Shown: positions 24,217-32,641, counted from the first letter of the stretch. The stretch: 45,934 nucleotides of DNA from Mycolicibacterium peregrinum (GCF_001665625.1 NZ_LZSY01000193.1:1-45934); one strand, 5' to 3'. Numbers and translations are program-made. Notes: generated from the sequence alone by a model not told the origin.

Positions 24217-25017
24217 TCAGGCCTCGTCGGCGAAGTACCGCAACCGGGCGACACCCAGCGGTGCGTTGCTCAGATCGACGATCAGTACAGCCCGGCGGCC
24301 GTCGAGGTCGAGCCCGGCCACCAGGTGATGCCCGGACGCGATGAGCTTGCGCCAGGAGGCACCCGAGGCACGTTCCACCAACCCGGACGTGCTCAATGGG
24401 GTGTCGTCACCCAGGTAGATGTCGGTGTCGGCGGTCAACCGCCGCTGCACCGCCACCGTGTCGCCGGCGCACAGGTCGTCGAGCAGCCCCGAGACCAGCC
24501 GCCTGCCTGCCCGCCCGGCGCCTGCCATCCCCTTGGCGAAGCCCACGGCACCCGCGGGTCCCTGGTTACGCAGCAACGCCACGGCCAGGCGCAGCCCGAC
24601 CGGCACGGCGCCCAGTCCGGCGCGGGCGAACTGCCCGATCATCGCGGGCAGCTGCCAGTACGCCTGCAGTTGACCGATCCACGGCCCGTCCGGACCAGGA
24701 GCGACGACGTAGCGCAGGTAGGCAGGAATCCGCATCGAGACCGATGTGCTCATCACGACCTCGAGCTCGAGATCGCGGATCACCGTGGACCCGGCGACGA
24801 GGTCGACGTCGCGGTGGAAGGTGATGTCGCGCGGGGCGATGAAGGTGTCGTAGAACCGCTCGATCTCGGCGGCCCCGCGGTGTGGCCGGGAGCCCACCGG
24901 GTCCTCGACCTGTCCGCCCGCAGCGAACAACCCCACCCATCCTCGGCGGTCGTGTGCGCCCGCTGCCTGCGGTGACAATTCGACGGTGGCTAGCAGGTCG
25001 TCCCGTGTGAAGGCCAT
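24217..25017 (-). CDS. SnoaL/NTF2-like (ketosteroid isomerase-fold) protein, two-domain
   Basis: This 266-residue protein has an N-terminal NTF2/SnoaL-like half (VELSPQAAGAHDRRGWVGLFAAGGQVEDPVGS ... GAAEIERFYDTFI) and a second half with similar elements (LVSGLLDDLCAGDTVAVQRRLTADTDIYLGD), separated by a helical Gly/Ala-rich region. The first half has the hallmarks of the ketosteroid-isomerase fold: an Asp-Pro metal/substrate-facing loop and a conserved HR-D strand. A catalytic role is not assured. The start at 25015-25017 is an ATG followed by AFTRDDLLAT. It is divergent from the 128-aa gene at 25108. It could act in polyketide or steroid metabolism, but there is no context proof. Confidence 0.75.
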   Translation of the reverse strand: MAFTRDDLLATVELSPQAAGAHDRRGWVGLFAAGGQVEDPVGSRPHRGAAEIERFYDTFIAPRDITFHRDVDLVAGSTVIRDLELEVVMSTSVSMRIPAYLRYVVAPGPDGPWIGQLQAYWQLPAMIGQFARAGLGAVPVGLRLAVALLRNQGPAGAVGFAKGMAGAGRAGRRLVSGLLDDLCAGDTVAVQRRLTADTDIYLGDDTPLSTSGLVERASGASWRKLIASGHHLVAGLDLDGRRAVLIVDLSNAPLGVARLRYFADEA

Positions 25018-25107
25018 ATGGTTCGTTTACCATCCCGCCCGCCGCCGCGTGCGCGCACACTGGTGTTTGACACCTTGAGATTGCCCACAACCACCGAGGA
25101 GAGCGCC

Positions 25108-25494
25108 ATGAGTGGCAGTGGACCGTTCGGATTCGACCCTGAGGACTTCGACCGCGTGGCCCGGGAGGCCGGCGAGGGGCTGCGCGACGCCCTGGACGGG
25201 TTGAGCAAGTTCATCGCGAGGCCCGGCCAGGCCGGCGGCTGGGCGGGGCTGCTCGATGAGTTCGCCCGGTTCTCCCAGCCCAGAACGGAGCCGGAGACCA
25301 CCGGCGAGAAGGGCGACGGGGTGTGGGCCATCTACACCGTCGACGACGCCGGCGGCGCCCACATCGAGCAGGTATACCCCAGTGAGCTCGAAGCGCTGCG
25401 GGCCAATGCCGGCAACACCGATCCGGGCCGCCGCGTCCGGTTCCTGCCCTACGGCATCGCCGTCAGCGTGCTCGACACGGATACCGGCGAGTAA
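25108..25494 (+). CDS. Conserved hypothetical protein, 128 aa
   Basis: This short acidic cytoplasmic protein has no signal peptide and no membrane helix. A strong ribosome site (GAGGAGAG) precedes ATG at 25108; the long upstream in-frame extension is arginine/proline-rich and spurious. The N-terminal half is helical (DPEDFDRVAREAGEGLRDALDGLSKFI). The C-terminal half is beta-rich (GVWAIYTVDDAGGAHIEQVYPSELEALRA, FLPYGIAVSVLD) and looks like a small immunity- or phage-type adaptor fold. I do not recognise a function. Confidence 0.7.
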   Translation: MSGSGPFGFDPEDFDRVAREAGEGLRDALDGLSKFIARPGQAGGWAGLLDEFARFSQPRTEPETTGEKGDGVWAIYTVDDAGGAHIEQVYPSELEALRANAGNTDPGRRVRFLPYGIAVSVLDTDTGE

Positions 25495-25607
25495 CAACGG
25501 CCCGAAATGTCGTCTGCCGATCTTCCCGACCGGCTAGGATTCTGGCCCAAAGTCAACGAACTGCCCGGCCCGGCTCGACCGGCGGCCGGCAATGCTGAGG
25601 GTGGGAC

Positions 25608-26045
25608 ATGATTCGCGAACTCTTCGCCACTACGGCGGTCGCCGCGGCGGCACTGGCTACAGCCATTTCGGCGGCGCCGGGTGCTCTCGCCGACGACAAC
25701 AGCAACATGTACCCGGACAATCCCGGGCGCTATCCCACCGACGTTCCCGGCATGAGCTACGAGGCCTCCAACGGTGCGCCGTGTTTCAGCTGGGAACGGA
25801 ACGTCTTCGGCCGCGGCCCGGGCGGCACCGCCATGCAGTGCAAGTGGATTCCCAACCAGTGGCCTCCGGTGTACACCGGCTTCTGGACCTACGCCTACCC
25901 GTTGAACGGCGTGCAGGAGATCGGGTCTCCGTGCCCGGGACCGCAGGAAGCCGCTCAGTCGCCTGACGGCCGACCGATGCTGTGCCTGGGCGAGCAGGGG
26001 TGGCAGCCCGGCATTTTGACCGGAGACGGTTTCTTCCCGGTCTGA
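25608..26045 (+). CDS. Secreted protein of unknown function with four cysteines
   Basis: This 145-residue protein has a signal peptide (hydrophobic core about 9-24, likely cleavage at ALA/DD, residue ~28) and a Pro/Gly/Trp-rich mature domain. Four cysteines (in GAPCFSW, AMQCKW, GSPCPG and MLCLGE) could form two disulfides. Many exported mycobacterial proteins show this style. The ATG at 25608 follows GGGTGGGAC; a longer frame is unlikely. It lies 81 bases upstream of the FadD gene with the same orientation, so co-transcription is possible but not proven. Confidence 0.75.
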   Translation: MIRELFATTAVAAAALATAISAAPGALADDNSNMYPDNPGRYPTDVPGMSYEASNGAPCFSWERNVFGRGPGGTAMQCKWIPNQWPPVYTGFWTYAYPLNGVQEIGSPCPGPQEAAQSPDGRPMLCLGEQGWQPGILTGDGFFPV

Positions 26046-26126
26046 GGCGCGGGTCACATCCCACCGGCCATACAGCCGAGCGGTGCATGTATGGTCGTGG
26101 GGCCCGAATCCGTGACCAGGAGTGCC

Positions 26127-27797
26127 ATGAGCGACGTCAAGTTCGACCTGTCCACAGTGTTCTCCACGGTGGCCAAAGCCGTCCCCGATCAGACCTTCCT
26201 GGTGTGGCGGGATCGCCGGTTGAGTTACGCCGAGTTCGACGCGCGCGTCGACGGCTTCGCCCATTACCTGGTGTCGGCCGGTCTCGGCACCCACACCGAG
26301 CGCGACGGGCTGGCCGGGCACGAATCGGGCCAGGACCACCTGGGCATCTACCTGCGCAACGGCAACGAGTACCTCGAGTCGATGATCGGCAGCTACCGCG
26401 CCCGGGTGGCACCGTTCAACGTCAGCTACCGGTACGTGGAGGAGGAACTCCTCTATCTGCTGAAGGATTCGAACGCCCGCGCGGTGATCTACAACGCCGA
26501 GTTCGCGCCGCGGGTGGCCGCGATCCGCGACCAGCTGCCGAATCTGCAGGTGCTCATCCAGGTCGCCGACGAATCGGGCAACGAGCTCCTGCCGGGTGCC
26601 GTCGATTACGAGACGATCCTCAAAACCGCTGCGCCGCAAGCCGGCATGCCGTCCCCGTCGGGGGATGACCTGTATGTCCTGTACACCGGCGGCACCACCG
26701 GTATGCCCAAGGGTGTGCTGTGGCGTCAGCACGACATCTTCCTGTCGTCGATGGGTGGCCGGCCGTTCGGCAGCGACACCTTCATCGCGTCGTACGAGGA
26801 GCTCGCCGAGCGGGCCGCCACCGCGGGTGGCGGGCTGTCGCTGCTGATGATCCCGCCGTTCATGCACGGTGCCGCGCAGTGGGCCGCCTACAACGCCATC
26901 ACCATGGGCGGAAAGCTCGTCATCCCCGACGATGTGGTGAAGATGCGCCCGGGCAACGTGTTGGAGCTGGCGGCCCGCGAACGGGTACTGAGCATCCCGG
27001 TGGTCGGCGACGCGATCGCGCGACCGCTGATCGACGAGATCGAGAAGGGCGACTACGACCTGTCGGGTCTGTTCACGATCACCAACGGCGGAGCGCCGCT
27101 GTCCCCCACCGTGCGTGAGCGCATCCTGGCCGCGCTTCCGCACCTGATGTTGCTCGATGCCGTGGGTTCCTCGGAGTCGGGCACCCAGATGAGCACCGCG
27201 TCCACCGCGGGCACCGATTCCGAGGCGGCCACCTTCAACGCCCAGTCCGACACCGCGGTGGTGGCCGAGGATCTTTCCCGGGTGCTCGGCCCCGGCGAGA
27301 GCGGCGGCTGGCTGGCGCGGCGCGACCTGATCCCGCTGGGCTACCTGGGCGACGAGGCCAAGACCGCACGCACGTTCCCCACCATCGACGGTGTCCGTTG
27401 GGCCGTTCCGGGCGACCGGGCAAATGTCTTGGAAGACGGGCGCATTCAGCTGCTGGGCCGGGATTCGGTCACCATCAATTCCGGCGGCGAGAAGATCTTC
27501 GTCGAGGAGGTCGAGCGGGCCGTCGCCGCGCACCCCGCCGTTTACGACGTGGTCGTCGTCGGTCGCCCGTCGGAGCGTTGGGGTAACGAGGTCGTGGCGG
27601 TCGTGCAGTTCGCCGAGGGCGCCTCGGCCACCGACGAGGAGCTCGCGACGGTGTGTGAGCGCGCGATCGCGCGCTACAAGATCCCGAAGGCGTTCGTCCG
27701 CTCCCCCCAGATCGTGCGCTCCCCCGCGGGCAAGGCGGATTACCGGTGGGCCAAGTCGGTGGCCGCCGAGCACGCCGAGGCCGTCAGCACCTCGTAG
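26127..27797 (+). CDS. FadD-type acyl-CoA synthetase (AMP-forming)
   Basis: This 556-residue ANL-superfamily ligase activates a carboxylic acid to its CoA thioester through an acyl-AMP. The visible motifs are P-loop YTGGTTGMPKG (186-196), GSSESG, the A7 GD region, A8 INSGGEKIF and the C-terminal catalytic lysine K536 (SPAGKADYRWAK). The sequence resembles the steroid-side-chain/acyl ligases of the FadD19/FadD17 group more than fatty-acyl-AMP ligases: the FNVSYRYVEEEL segment and the YRWAK ending are shared. The ATG follows CCAGGAG. It converges on the SRPBCC-P450-SDR operon, so it may feed the same pathway. Confidence 0.93.
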   Translation: MSDVKFDLSTVFSTVAKAVPDQTFLVWRDRRLSYAEFDARVDGFAHYLVSAGLGTHTERDGLAGHESGQDHLGIYLRNGNEYLESMIGSYRARVAPFNVSYRYVEEELLYLLKDSNARAVIYNAEFAPRVAAIRDQLPNLQVLIQVADESGNELLPGAVDYETILKTAAPQAGMPSPSGDDLYVLYTGGTTGMPKGVLWRQHDIFLSSMGGRPFGSDTFIASYEELAERAATAGGGLSLLMIPPFMHGAAQWAAYNAITMGGKLVIPDDVVKMRPGNVLELAARERVLSIPVVGDAIARPLIDEIEKGDYDLSGLFTITNGGAPLSPTVRERILAALPHLMLLDAVGSSESGTQMSTASTAGTDSEAATFNAQSDTAVVAEDLSRVLGPGESGGWLARRDLIPLGYLGDEAKTARTFPTIDGVRWAVPGDRANVLEDGRIQLLGRDSVTINSGGEKIFVEEVERAVAAHPAVYDVVVVGRPSERWGNEVVAVVQFAEGASATDEELATVCERAIARYKIPKAFVRSPQIVRSPAGKADYRWAKSVAAEHAEAVSTS

Positions 27798-27826
27798 CTT
27801 CGAAGCCTGCCCCGTTCTTCCTTGCG

Positions 27827-27884
27827 CGAGCAGACGCTGAGGTACCCCGGAACCGCGATTTCCTGGTACCTAAGTGTCTGCTCG
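27827..27884. repeat. Imperfect long inverted repeat at the FadD/SRPBCC convergence
   Basis: Two 20-base arms (27827-27846 and 27865-27884) pair at 18 of 20 positions, or 20 of 20 with G-U pairs in one RNA strand, around an 18-base loop. The arms begin CGAGCAGAC and meet at GGTACC. The right arm overlaps the stop codon and last codons of the SRPBCC gene. It could be a bidirectional terminator or a dispersed mycobacterial intergenic palindrome. Confidence 0.7.
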
Positions 27885-28337
27885 CCGGAAAAGGTTCCCG
27901 ATGGCCGCGAGCATCGTGGTGTGGGCAGCGACGGCCTGCCCCACGGTGAGCGCCAACAGCGGCCTGGGCGCGGCGATGGTCAGCTCTTCGATGATCCGGG
28001 TTCCGGCCTCGGTCGGAGCGAAATCCACCTGGCTGTCCAGCTTTACCTGCGGGAACTGCCGGGCCTGCGCGGTTATCGGGCCCGCGGTGGGGACGACGAG
28101 TCGGGCCCGGTAGGTGATCGGAAGCGCGAACGGCCCCATCGGGATTCGATCGCGCACCTGATAGTCCTGCTGGTACCCGTCGGCCAGATCGACCCGCGAG
28201 GTGCTGCGCACCCACTGCACGAGCGGGTGCACCTGCGAGATGTGGTCCAGGTCGACGTAGAACGCCCGCACCTGCTCGGGCGGCGCGGGCACCTCACCGC
28301 TGACCCTGCGCCGGGCCTGCCCGATCCAGATGCTCAC
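27870..28337 (-). CDS. SRPBCC (START/Bet v1-like) family protein
   Basis: This 155-residue protein has a Bet v1/SRPBCC fold pattern: SGEVPAPPEQVRAFYVDLDHISQVHPLV, a long beta region and a C-terminal helix (LLALTVGQAVAAHTTMLAAIGNLF). Such proteins bind hydrophobic ligands in an internal cavity. The GTG start at 28335-28337 gives the N-terminus MSIWIGQARRRVSGEV. It follows the P450 gene by 22 bases, in an operon with the mycofactocin-type SDR. The final RRADT* is coded by the arm of the inverted repeat. It could carry or shield a lipid-like P450 substrate; no catalytic site is recognised. Confidence 0.85.
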   Translation of the reverse strand: MSIWIGQARRRVSGEVPAPPEQVRAFYVDLDHISQVHPLVQWVRSTSRVDLADGYQQDYQVRDRIPMGPFALPITYRARLVVPTAGPITAQARQFPQVKLDSQVDFAPTEAGTRIIEELTIAAPRPLLALTVGQAVAAHTTMLAAIGNLFRRADT

Positions 28338-28359
28338 CGGCTCAGTTCACCACAGCCGG

Positions 28360-29541
28360 TCAAACCACGAGGCGCAGTTGCTCCCAACCACGCACGGTGG
28401 AGGTCGGTGCCAGTTGCGCGCTGTCGTAGTCGATCTCCCATTCGGGGAATCGGTTGAGCAGTTCATCGAGTGCGACGCGGCCCTCCAGCCGGGCCAGGTT
28501 GGCGCCCAGGCAGTAGTGCAGTCCCTTGCCGAAGGTCAGGTGGCTGATGTTGTCACGATGGATGTCGAAGGTGTCGGGGTTGCGATAGCGACGCGGGTCG
28601 CGGTTGGCCGCACCGAACAACAGCAGCATCGCGCTGCCCGCCGGCACCGTGGTGCCGTCGTACTCGAAATCCCGTGCCACCCAACGCGCCACATGCGGAC
28701 CGGTCGGTTCGAAGCGCAGCGTCTCGTCGACCGCGCGGGTCAGCAGTGAGCGGTCCCGCTCCACTTCCCGACGCTGGTCGGGGTGTTCGGCAAGCACTTT
28801 CGCCAACCAGCCGATCAGCCGGCCGGTGGTCTCGTTTCCGGCGCCGGCCACCACCTGGGTGTAGTGCAGCACCTCCTTGCGCTCCAGCTTGCGGGTGACG
28901 CCGAACTCGTCGGTGAACTCGACGTTCAGCAGGGCCGTCATCAGGTCGTCGGACGGATTGTTCGCCCGCCACTCCACGTAGTCGGCGTAGATCCGGCCGT
29001 CGGCGATGCGGTCGGCCTGCACCACCTTCATCGGCGCACCCGGCTTGGTCCGCAGATTGGCGTCGTTGGCGTCACGCACCCCGATCTGCTCGGATTCCGG
29101 TATGCCGAGCAGCATTCCGATCACCCGCATCGGCATCATCGAGGCCAGTTCGGCGATGATGTCGAATCCGCCCGAGCCGACCAACGGATCCAGGCACCGC
29201 ACACAGAACTCCCGGATCTGATCCTCGATCTCGGCCATCCGCCGCGGAGTGAACACCCGCGACATCAGCCCACGCAGCAGGGAGTGCATGGGCGGGTCCT
29301 CGAACATCATCACGCCCGGCGGCATGTCGAAGTCGGACTGGATCAACTCGAGGATGTCACTTCGGCTGTTGGAGAACGTTTCCCAGTCCGACAAGGATTT
29401 TTCGACGTCGGCGTGCCGCGACAGGGCCCAGAAGTCGTAGCGCTCGTTGTAGTACAGCGGCGCTTCGTCGCGTAGCCGGGCGTAGACCGGATACGGGTCG
29501 GCGACGATCCCGACGTCATAAGGGTCGTAGTACACGGTCAT
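28360..29541 (-). CDS. Cytochrome P450
   Basis: This 393-residue bacterial P450 has an oxygen-binding I-helix AGAGNETT (232-239), with Asn-Glu in place of the common acidic pair. K-helix ExxR is E273-R276 (ETLR). The haem loop is FGKGLHYCLG with the proximal cysteine C344. The ATG at 29541 overlaps the SDR stop as ATGA, so it is translationally coupled. The short N-terminus (YYDPYDVGIVADPYPVYARLRDEAP) is typical of soluble actinobacterial P450s. Its redox partner is not in the window. The neighbours (mycofactocin-type SDR, SRPBCC, CoA ligases) suggest oxidation of a hydroxylated lipid, terpenoid or steroid-like compound; the substrate is unknown. Confidence 0.95.
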   Translation of the reverse strand: MTVYYDPYDVGIVADPYPVYARLRDEAPLYYNERYDFWALSRHADVEKSLSDWETFSNSRSDILELIQSDFDMPPGVMMFEDPPMHSLLRGLMSRVFTPRRMAEIEDQIREFCVRCLDPLVGSGGFDIIAELASMMPMRVIGMLLGIPESEQIGVRDANDANLRTKPGAPMKVVQADRIADGRIYADYVEWRANNPSDDLMTALLNVEFTDEFGVTRKLERKEVLHYTQVVAGAGNETTGRLIGWLAKVLAEHPDQRREVERDRSLLTRAVDETLRFEPTGPHVARWVARDFEYDGTTVPAGSAMLLLFGAANRDPRRYRNPDTFDIHRDNISHLTFGKGLHYCLGANLARLEGRVALDELLNRFPEWEIDYDSAQLAPTSTVRGWEQLRLVV

Positions 29542-30374
29542 TTCAGGCAGCTGCCGGCGTCGACGGGCAGGGTGACCCCGGTGATGTAGCGGGCCTCGTC
29601 CGAGGCCAGGAACAGCACTGCGTTGCTGATGTCCTCGGGTGTGACCCAGGGGATCGGCAGCATGTGGAACGTCTGGCAGATCGGGGCCAGATCGTCGGGT
29701 CCCGGGTTCTCCAGGTCCGGCCGGAACATCCGGTAGGTCTTGTCGTTCATCAGCATCGGGCTGTTGACGTGGGTGGGGTGCACAGAGTTGACCCGGATCG
29801 AATGTTGGCCCAGTTCAACGGCAAAGCTGCGCATCAGGCCGACCACACCGTGTTTGGCGGCGACGTAGTGCCCGGTGAACGGGTAAGCCTTCGTCCCGGC
29901 CACCGAGCTGGTCAGGATGATCGATCCGCCCCTCCCACCGTCGAGGATATGGGGCACACCGGCTTTCACCGTCTTCCAGACCCCGCTGAGATTGACGTCG
30001 ATCATCTCCTGCCAGAGGTCTTCGTCCATCCGGTCCAGCTTCACTCCGGTGGTTCCGATGCCCGCGTTGGCCGCGATGATGTCGAGCCGCCCCAGCTGCT
30101 CGACGCCGCTGTCGACGGCGGCCTTGAGTGCGCCGAAATCGCGCACGTCGACCTCGGCGGTGACGATGCGCCGGCCCAGGTTCTTCACCAGATCGGCGGT
30201 CTCGGCCAGGTCCTCGGCCGTCGCCCCCGATGCCGGCGACCGGTCGAAGGTGGCGCAGATGTCCACCGCGATGATGTCGGCGCCCTCGGCCGCCAACCGC
30301 ACCGCATGGCTGCGGCCCTGACCCCGGGCCGCTCCGGTGATCAGCGCGACCTTGCCGTCGACCCGTCCTGTCAT
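29538..30374 (-). CDS. Mycofactocin-coupled short-chain dehydrogenase
   Basis: This 278-residue SDR has the cofactor motif TGAARGQG (13-20) followed by HAVRLAAEGADIIAVDIC. This pattern and the extra segment near residues 41-66 are characteristic of SDRs that keep NAD(H) tightly bound and re-oxidise it through mycofactocin. The catalytic residues are S156/S157, Y170 and K174 (YxxxK). It is the first gene of the minus-strand operon SDR-P450-SRPBCC, and its promoter faces that of the TetR gene across the palindrome at 30391. It probably oxidises an alcohol made or used by the P450. The mycofactocin biosynthesis genes are not in the window. Confidence 0.9.
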   Translation of the reverse strand: MTGRVDGKVALITGAARGQGRSHAVRLAAEGADIIAVDICATFDRSPASGATAEDLAETADLVKNLGRRIVTAEVDVRDFGALKAAVDSGVEQLGRLDIIAANAGIGTTGVKLDRMDEDLWQEMIDVNLSGVWKTVKAGVPHILDGGRGGSIILTSSVAGTKAYPFTGHYVAAKHGVVGLMRSFAVELGQHSIRVNSVHPTHVNSPMLMNDKTYRMFRPDLENPGPDDLAPICQTFHMLPIPWVTPEDISNAVLFLASDEARYITGVTLPVDAGSCLK

Positions 30375-30390
30375 CGCCCACCTTCCGACT

Positions 30391-30406
30391 TTGGGCGATC
30401 GCCCAA
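30391..30406. promoter_or_regulatory. Perfect 16-bp palindromic operator for the SDR-P450/TetR divergent unit
   Basis: TTGGGCGATCGCCCAA is a perfect palindrome centred between the SDR (minus) and TetR (plus) genes. It lies 16 bases from the SDR start and about 55 bases from the TetR start. This is a typical arrangement for a TetR dimer controlling both directions. Binding is inferred from position and symmetry. Confidence 0.75.
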
Positions 30407-30460
30407 TAATTACACTCAGGCCATGTCTAGCAGCCGTCGCCGCGCGTGGTCAAGGGTGCG

Positions 30461-31033
30461 ATGAGCCCGCCGAGCACCACCCGCCGAGCACTGATCCGGG
30501 CCACCGCCCAGGTCATGCTCGAGGAGGGCTACGCCGCGGCGACCTCACGGCGGGTGGCCGCGCAGGCCGGGGTCAAACCCGCACTCGTGCACTACTACTT
30601 CCCCAGCATGGACGACCTGTTCATCGCGGTCCTGGCGGCCGGCGCCGAGACGAACCTCAGCGCTCAGCAGGAGGCCTTCGCCCAGGACGCTCCGCTGCAT
30701 GCGCTGTGGGAGCTCAACAACACCCAGGGCGCGGCCCTGTGGATGGAGTTCATGGCCCTGGCCAACCACCGCAAGGCCATCCGCAGCGAGATCGCGGGTT
30801 ACGCCGACCGGTTCCGTGATCTCGAGGAGGCCGCGATGGCCTCGGCGCTGCAGGCCCACGGCATCGACACCGACGAGTTCCCGCCCGTCGTGATGTCGAT
30901 GATCGCGGCGAGCCTGGCCCGCATCCTCGTGCTCGAGCAGGGTCTGGGCATCAGCCGTGGGCATGCCGAGGCGCAGGCTTTCGTGCGGCGCTATCTGGAC
31001 CGGTTCGATCAGCCCGAGGAGGATCCGGCATGA
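30461..31033 (+). CDS. TetR family transcriptional regulator
   Basis: This 190-residue regulator has an N-terminal TetR helix-turn-helix (RRALIRATAQVMLEEGYAAATSRRVAAQAG, then KPALVHYYFPSMDDLF). The ATG at 30461 (ribosome site AAGGG) is preferred; GTG at 30446 would add five residues. The C-terminal domain has the usual hydrophobic ligand-pocket helices. The stop overlaps the start of the acyl-CoA ligase gene as ATGA. It is divergent from the SDR-P450-SRPBCC operon across the palindromic operator, so it is the likely local repressor. An acyl-CoA or the pathway substrate could be the inducer. Confidence 0.92.
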   Translation: MSPPSTTRRALIRATAQVMLEEGYAAATSRRVAAQAGVKPALVHYYFPSMDDLFIAVLAAGAETNLSAQQEAFAQDAPLHALWELNNTQGAALWMEFMALANHRKAIRSEIAGYADRFRDLEEAAMASALQAHGIDTDEFPPVVMSMIAASLARILVLEQGLGISRGHAEAQAFVRRYLDRFDQPEEDPA

Positions 31034-32538
31034 GCCTGCTGCACGAATTGGTTTCGGCCGCTGCTGCCGGCGCGCCCGAGCGCCCGGCCGTGGTGACCGA
31101 TGACGGCAGCACCGCAACGTTCGCCGAGTTCGATCGCCAGATCCGTGGCGTCGCGGGCTGGGTGGCGGACCGGACCGCTCCGGGTGACCGGGTGGCCGTG
31201 GTTGCCGACAACAGCGCCGCCTACGCCCAGTTGTACTACGGCGTGCCGCGCAGCGGACGGGTGCTGACCCTGATCAACCAACGTCTCAGCCCGACCGAAC
31301 AGACGGCCCAGTTGGCCACCGCCCGGCCCACCCTGCTGCTGGGCGACGAGCGGTACCTGTCGGCTCTCGCACCCACGGTCACGCCGGCCGTCGCATTCGA
31401 ATCCGACGAATGGCGGGCCGCACCCGGGTCCGATCTCCTACTGCCCGGTGTCACCAGGCCCGACGATCCGGCCTGGCTGCTGTTCACCAGCGGATCCACC
31501 GGAGTTCCGAAAGCTGTTGTGCACAGCCATCGTTCGGTTCTCACCGCGGTGTGGGGTTCAGTGGCGGGCCGCTCGGTGCGGCCGGGCGGCGTGTACCTGT
31601 TGCCGTTTCCGATGTGCCACGTCGCCGGTTACAACATGCTGGTCCAGCACGCGGTGGCCGCGACAGTCGTCCTGTGTGCCCAGTACCGCCCGGAGAGTTT
31701 CGCGCAGCTGGTACGCAGCCACGGCGTCACCTCATGTTCGTTGGCGCCGACCATGCTGCACTCGCTGCTCGGCCATCTCGAACACACTGGGACCGGTCTG
31801 CCCACCCTCGACGCGATCGCCTATGGGTCGGCGGCGATGCCGCTGGACCTGCTGCGTCGGGCGATCGACACCCTCGGCGTCGACTTCCACCAGGGCTATG
31901 GGATGACCGAAACCGGCGGCAACATCACGTTTCTCGGCCCCGAGGACCACCGGGTCGGGGCTGCTGGCCGCCCCGAGTTGCTCAGCAGTGCCGGCTATCC
32001 GCACGACGATGTCCAGATCGGCATCGCCGACGCGGACGGCGGTCTGCTGCCGCCCGGCCAGGTGGGCGAGATCATGGTTCGCGGCGCGCAGGTGACACCT
32101 GGCTACTGGCCCGAAGGGGCAAGCACCGAGGACGGTTGGCTGCGCACCGGCGACATGGGTCGCACCGACCCCGACGGACGACTGTTCGTGGTGGACCGGC
32201 TCAAGGACATCATCGTCACCGGTGGTGAGAACGTGTCGTCCCGCGAGGTCGAGGATGCCCTGTCCGGACATCCCGGGGTGGACCAGGTAGCGGTGGTCGC
32301 GGTCCCCGACGACTACTGGGGCGAAGCCGTGTGCGCGGTGGTCGTGCCGAAACCGGCGCACCGACCGACCGCCGACGAGCTGATCAGCCATGTGCGCAGC
32401 GCGATCGCGGGTTTCAAGCGGCCGCGGGTGGTGTTGTTCACCGAGGCGCTGCCGCTGACCGGTAACGGCAAGGTCGCCAAGGACCGGGTTCGCGCCTTCG
32501 CTCGCAGTGCTGTTCTGGACGGGGCCGGGCACTCGTAG
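31030..32538 (+). CDS. Acyl-CoA synthetase (ANL superfamily, AMP-forming)
   Basis: This 502-residue ligase has the P-loop FTSGSTGVPKAV (152-163), YGMTETGG, the A8 TGGENVSSREVE hinge region, RTGD and the C-terminal catalytic lysine K481 (GNGKVAK). It resembles medium-size aromatic or short/branched acyl-CoA ligases rather than the long FadD fatty-acid group. It is translationally coupled to the TetR gene. With the FadD gene at 26127 the island has two ligases of different subfamilies, which suggests two carboxylate intermediates or two related substrates. Confidence 0.93.
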   Translation: MSLLHELVSAAAAGAPERPAVVTDDGSTATFAEFDRQIRGVAGWVADRTAPGDRVAVVADNSAAYAQLYYGVPRSGRVLTLINQRLSPTEQTAQLATARPTLLLGDERYLSALAPTVTPAVAFESDEWRAAPGSDLLLPGVTRPDDPAWLLFTSGSTGVPKAVVHSHRSVLTAVWGSVAGRSVRPGGVYLLPFPMCHVAGYNMLVQHAVAATVVLCAQYRPESFAQLVRSHGVTSCSLAPTMLHSLLGHLEHTGTGLPTLDAIAYGSAAMPLDLLRRAIDTLGVDFHQGYGMTETGGNITFLGPEDHRVGAAGRPELLSSAGYPHDDVQIGIADADGGLLPPGQVGEIMVRGAQVTPGYWPEGASTEDGWLRTGDMGRTDPDGRLFVVDRLKDIIVTGGENVSSREVEDALSGHPGVDQVAVVAVPDDYWGEAVCAVVVPKPAHRPTADELISHVRSAIAGFKRPRVVLFTEALPLTGNGKVAKDRVRAFARSAVLDGAGHS

Positions 32539-32616
32539 TTCCTGGCCCCGGGGTGGTCGTGGCCAACCCCTCGACGGCCCCGACACAGCGGACAATACGC
32601 CGAGCACGGACGTTTT

Positions 32617-32641
32617 CCGGGGTTTCTATGAAACACCCCGG
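32617..32641. other. Imperfect hairpin downstream of the acyl-CoA ligase gene
   Basis: CCGGGGTTTC (32617-32626) and GAAACACCCCGG (32630-32641) pair with a two-base bulge around the loop TAT. It sits about 80 bases after the ligase stop and 92 bases before the next start. It could terminate the ligase mRNA or lie in the next gene's promoter; position alone does not decide. Confidence 0.35.

Noticed and set aside
25449..27773. A 774-codon minus-strand frame opposite the FadD gene
   Set aside because: It is rich in His/Gly/Val/Asp with no motif, spans a gene junction and is the reverse shadow of the ligase.
30423..30464. Short frame starting at ATG 30423 near the TetR gene
   Set aside because: It ends after about 13 codons in another frame than the TetR gene and has no ribosome site.
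32551..32577. GGGGTGG / CAACCCC weak dyad just after the acyl-CoA ligase stop
   Set aside because: It needs a G-U pair and has a short stem; the hairpin at 32617 is a better, though still uncertain, candidate.
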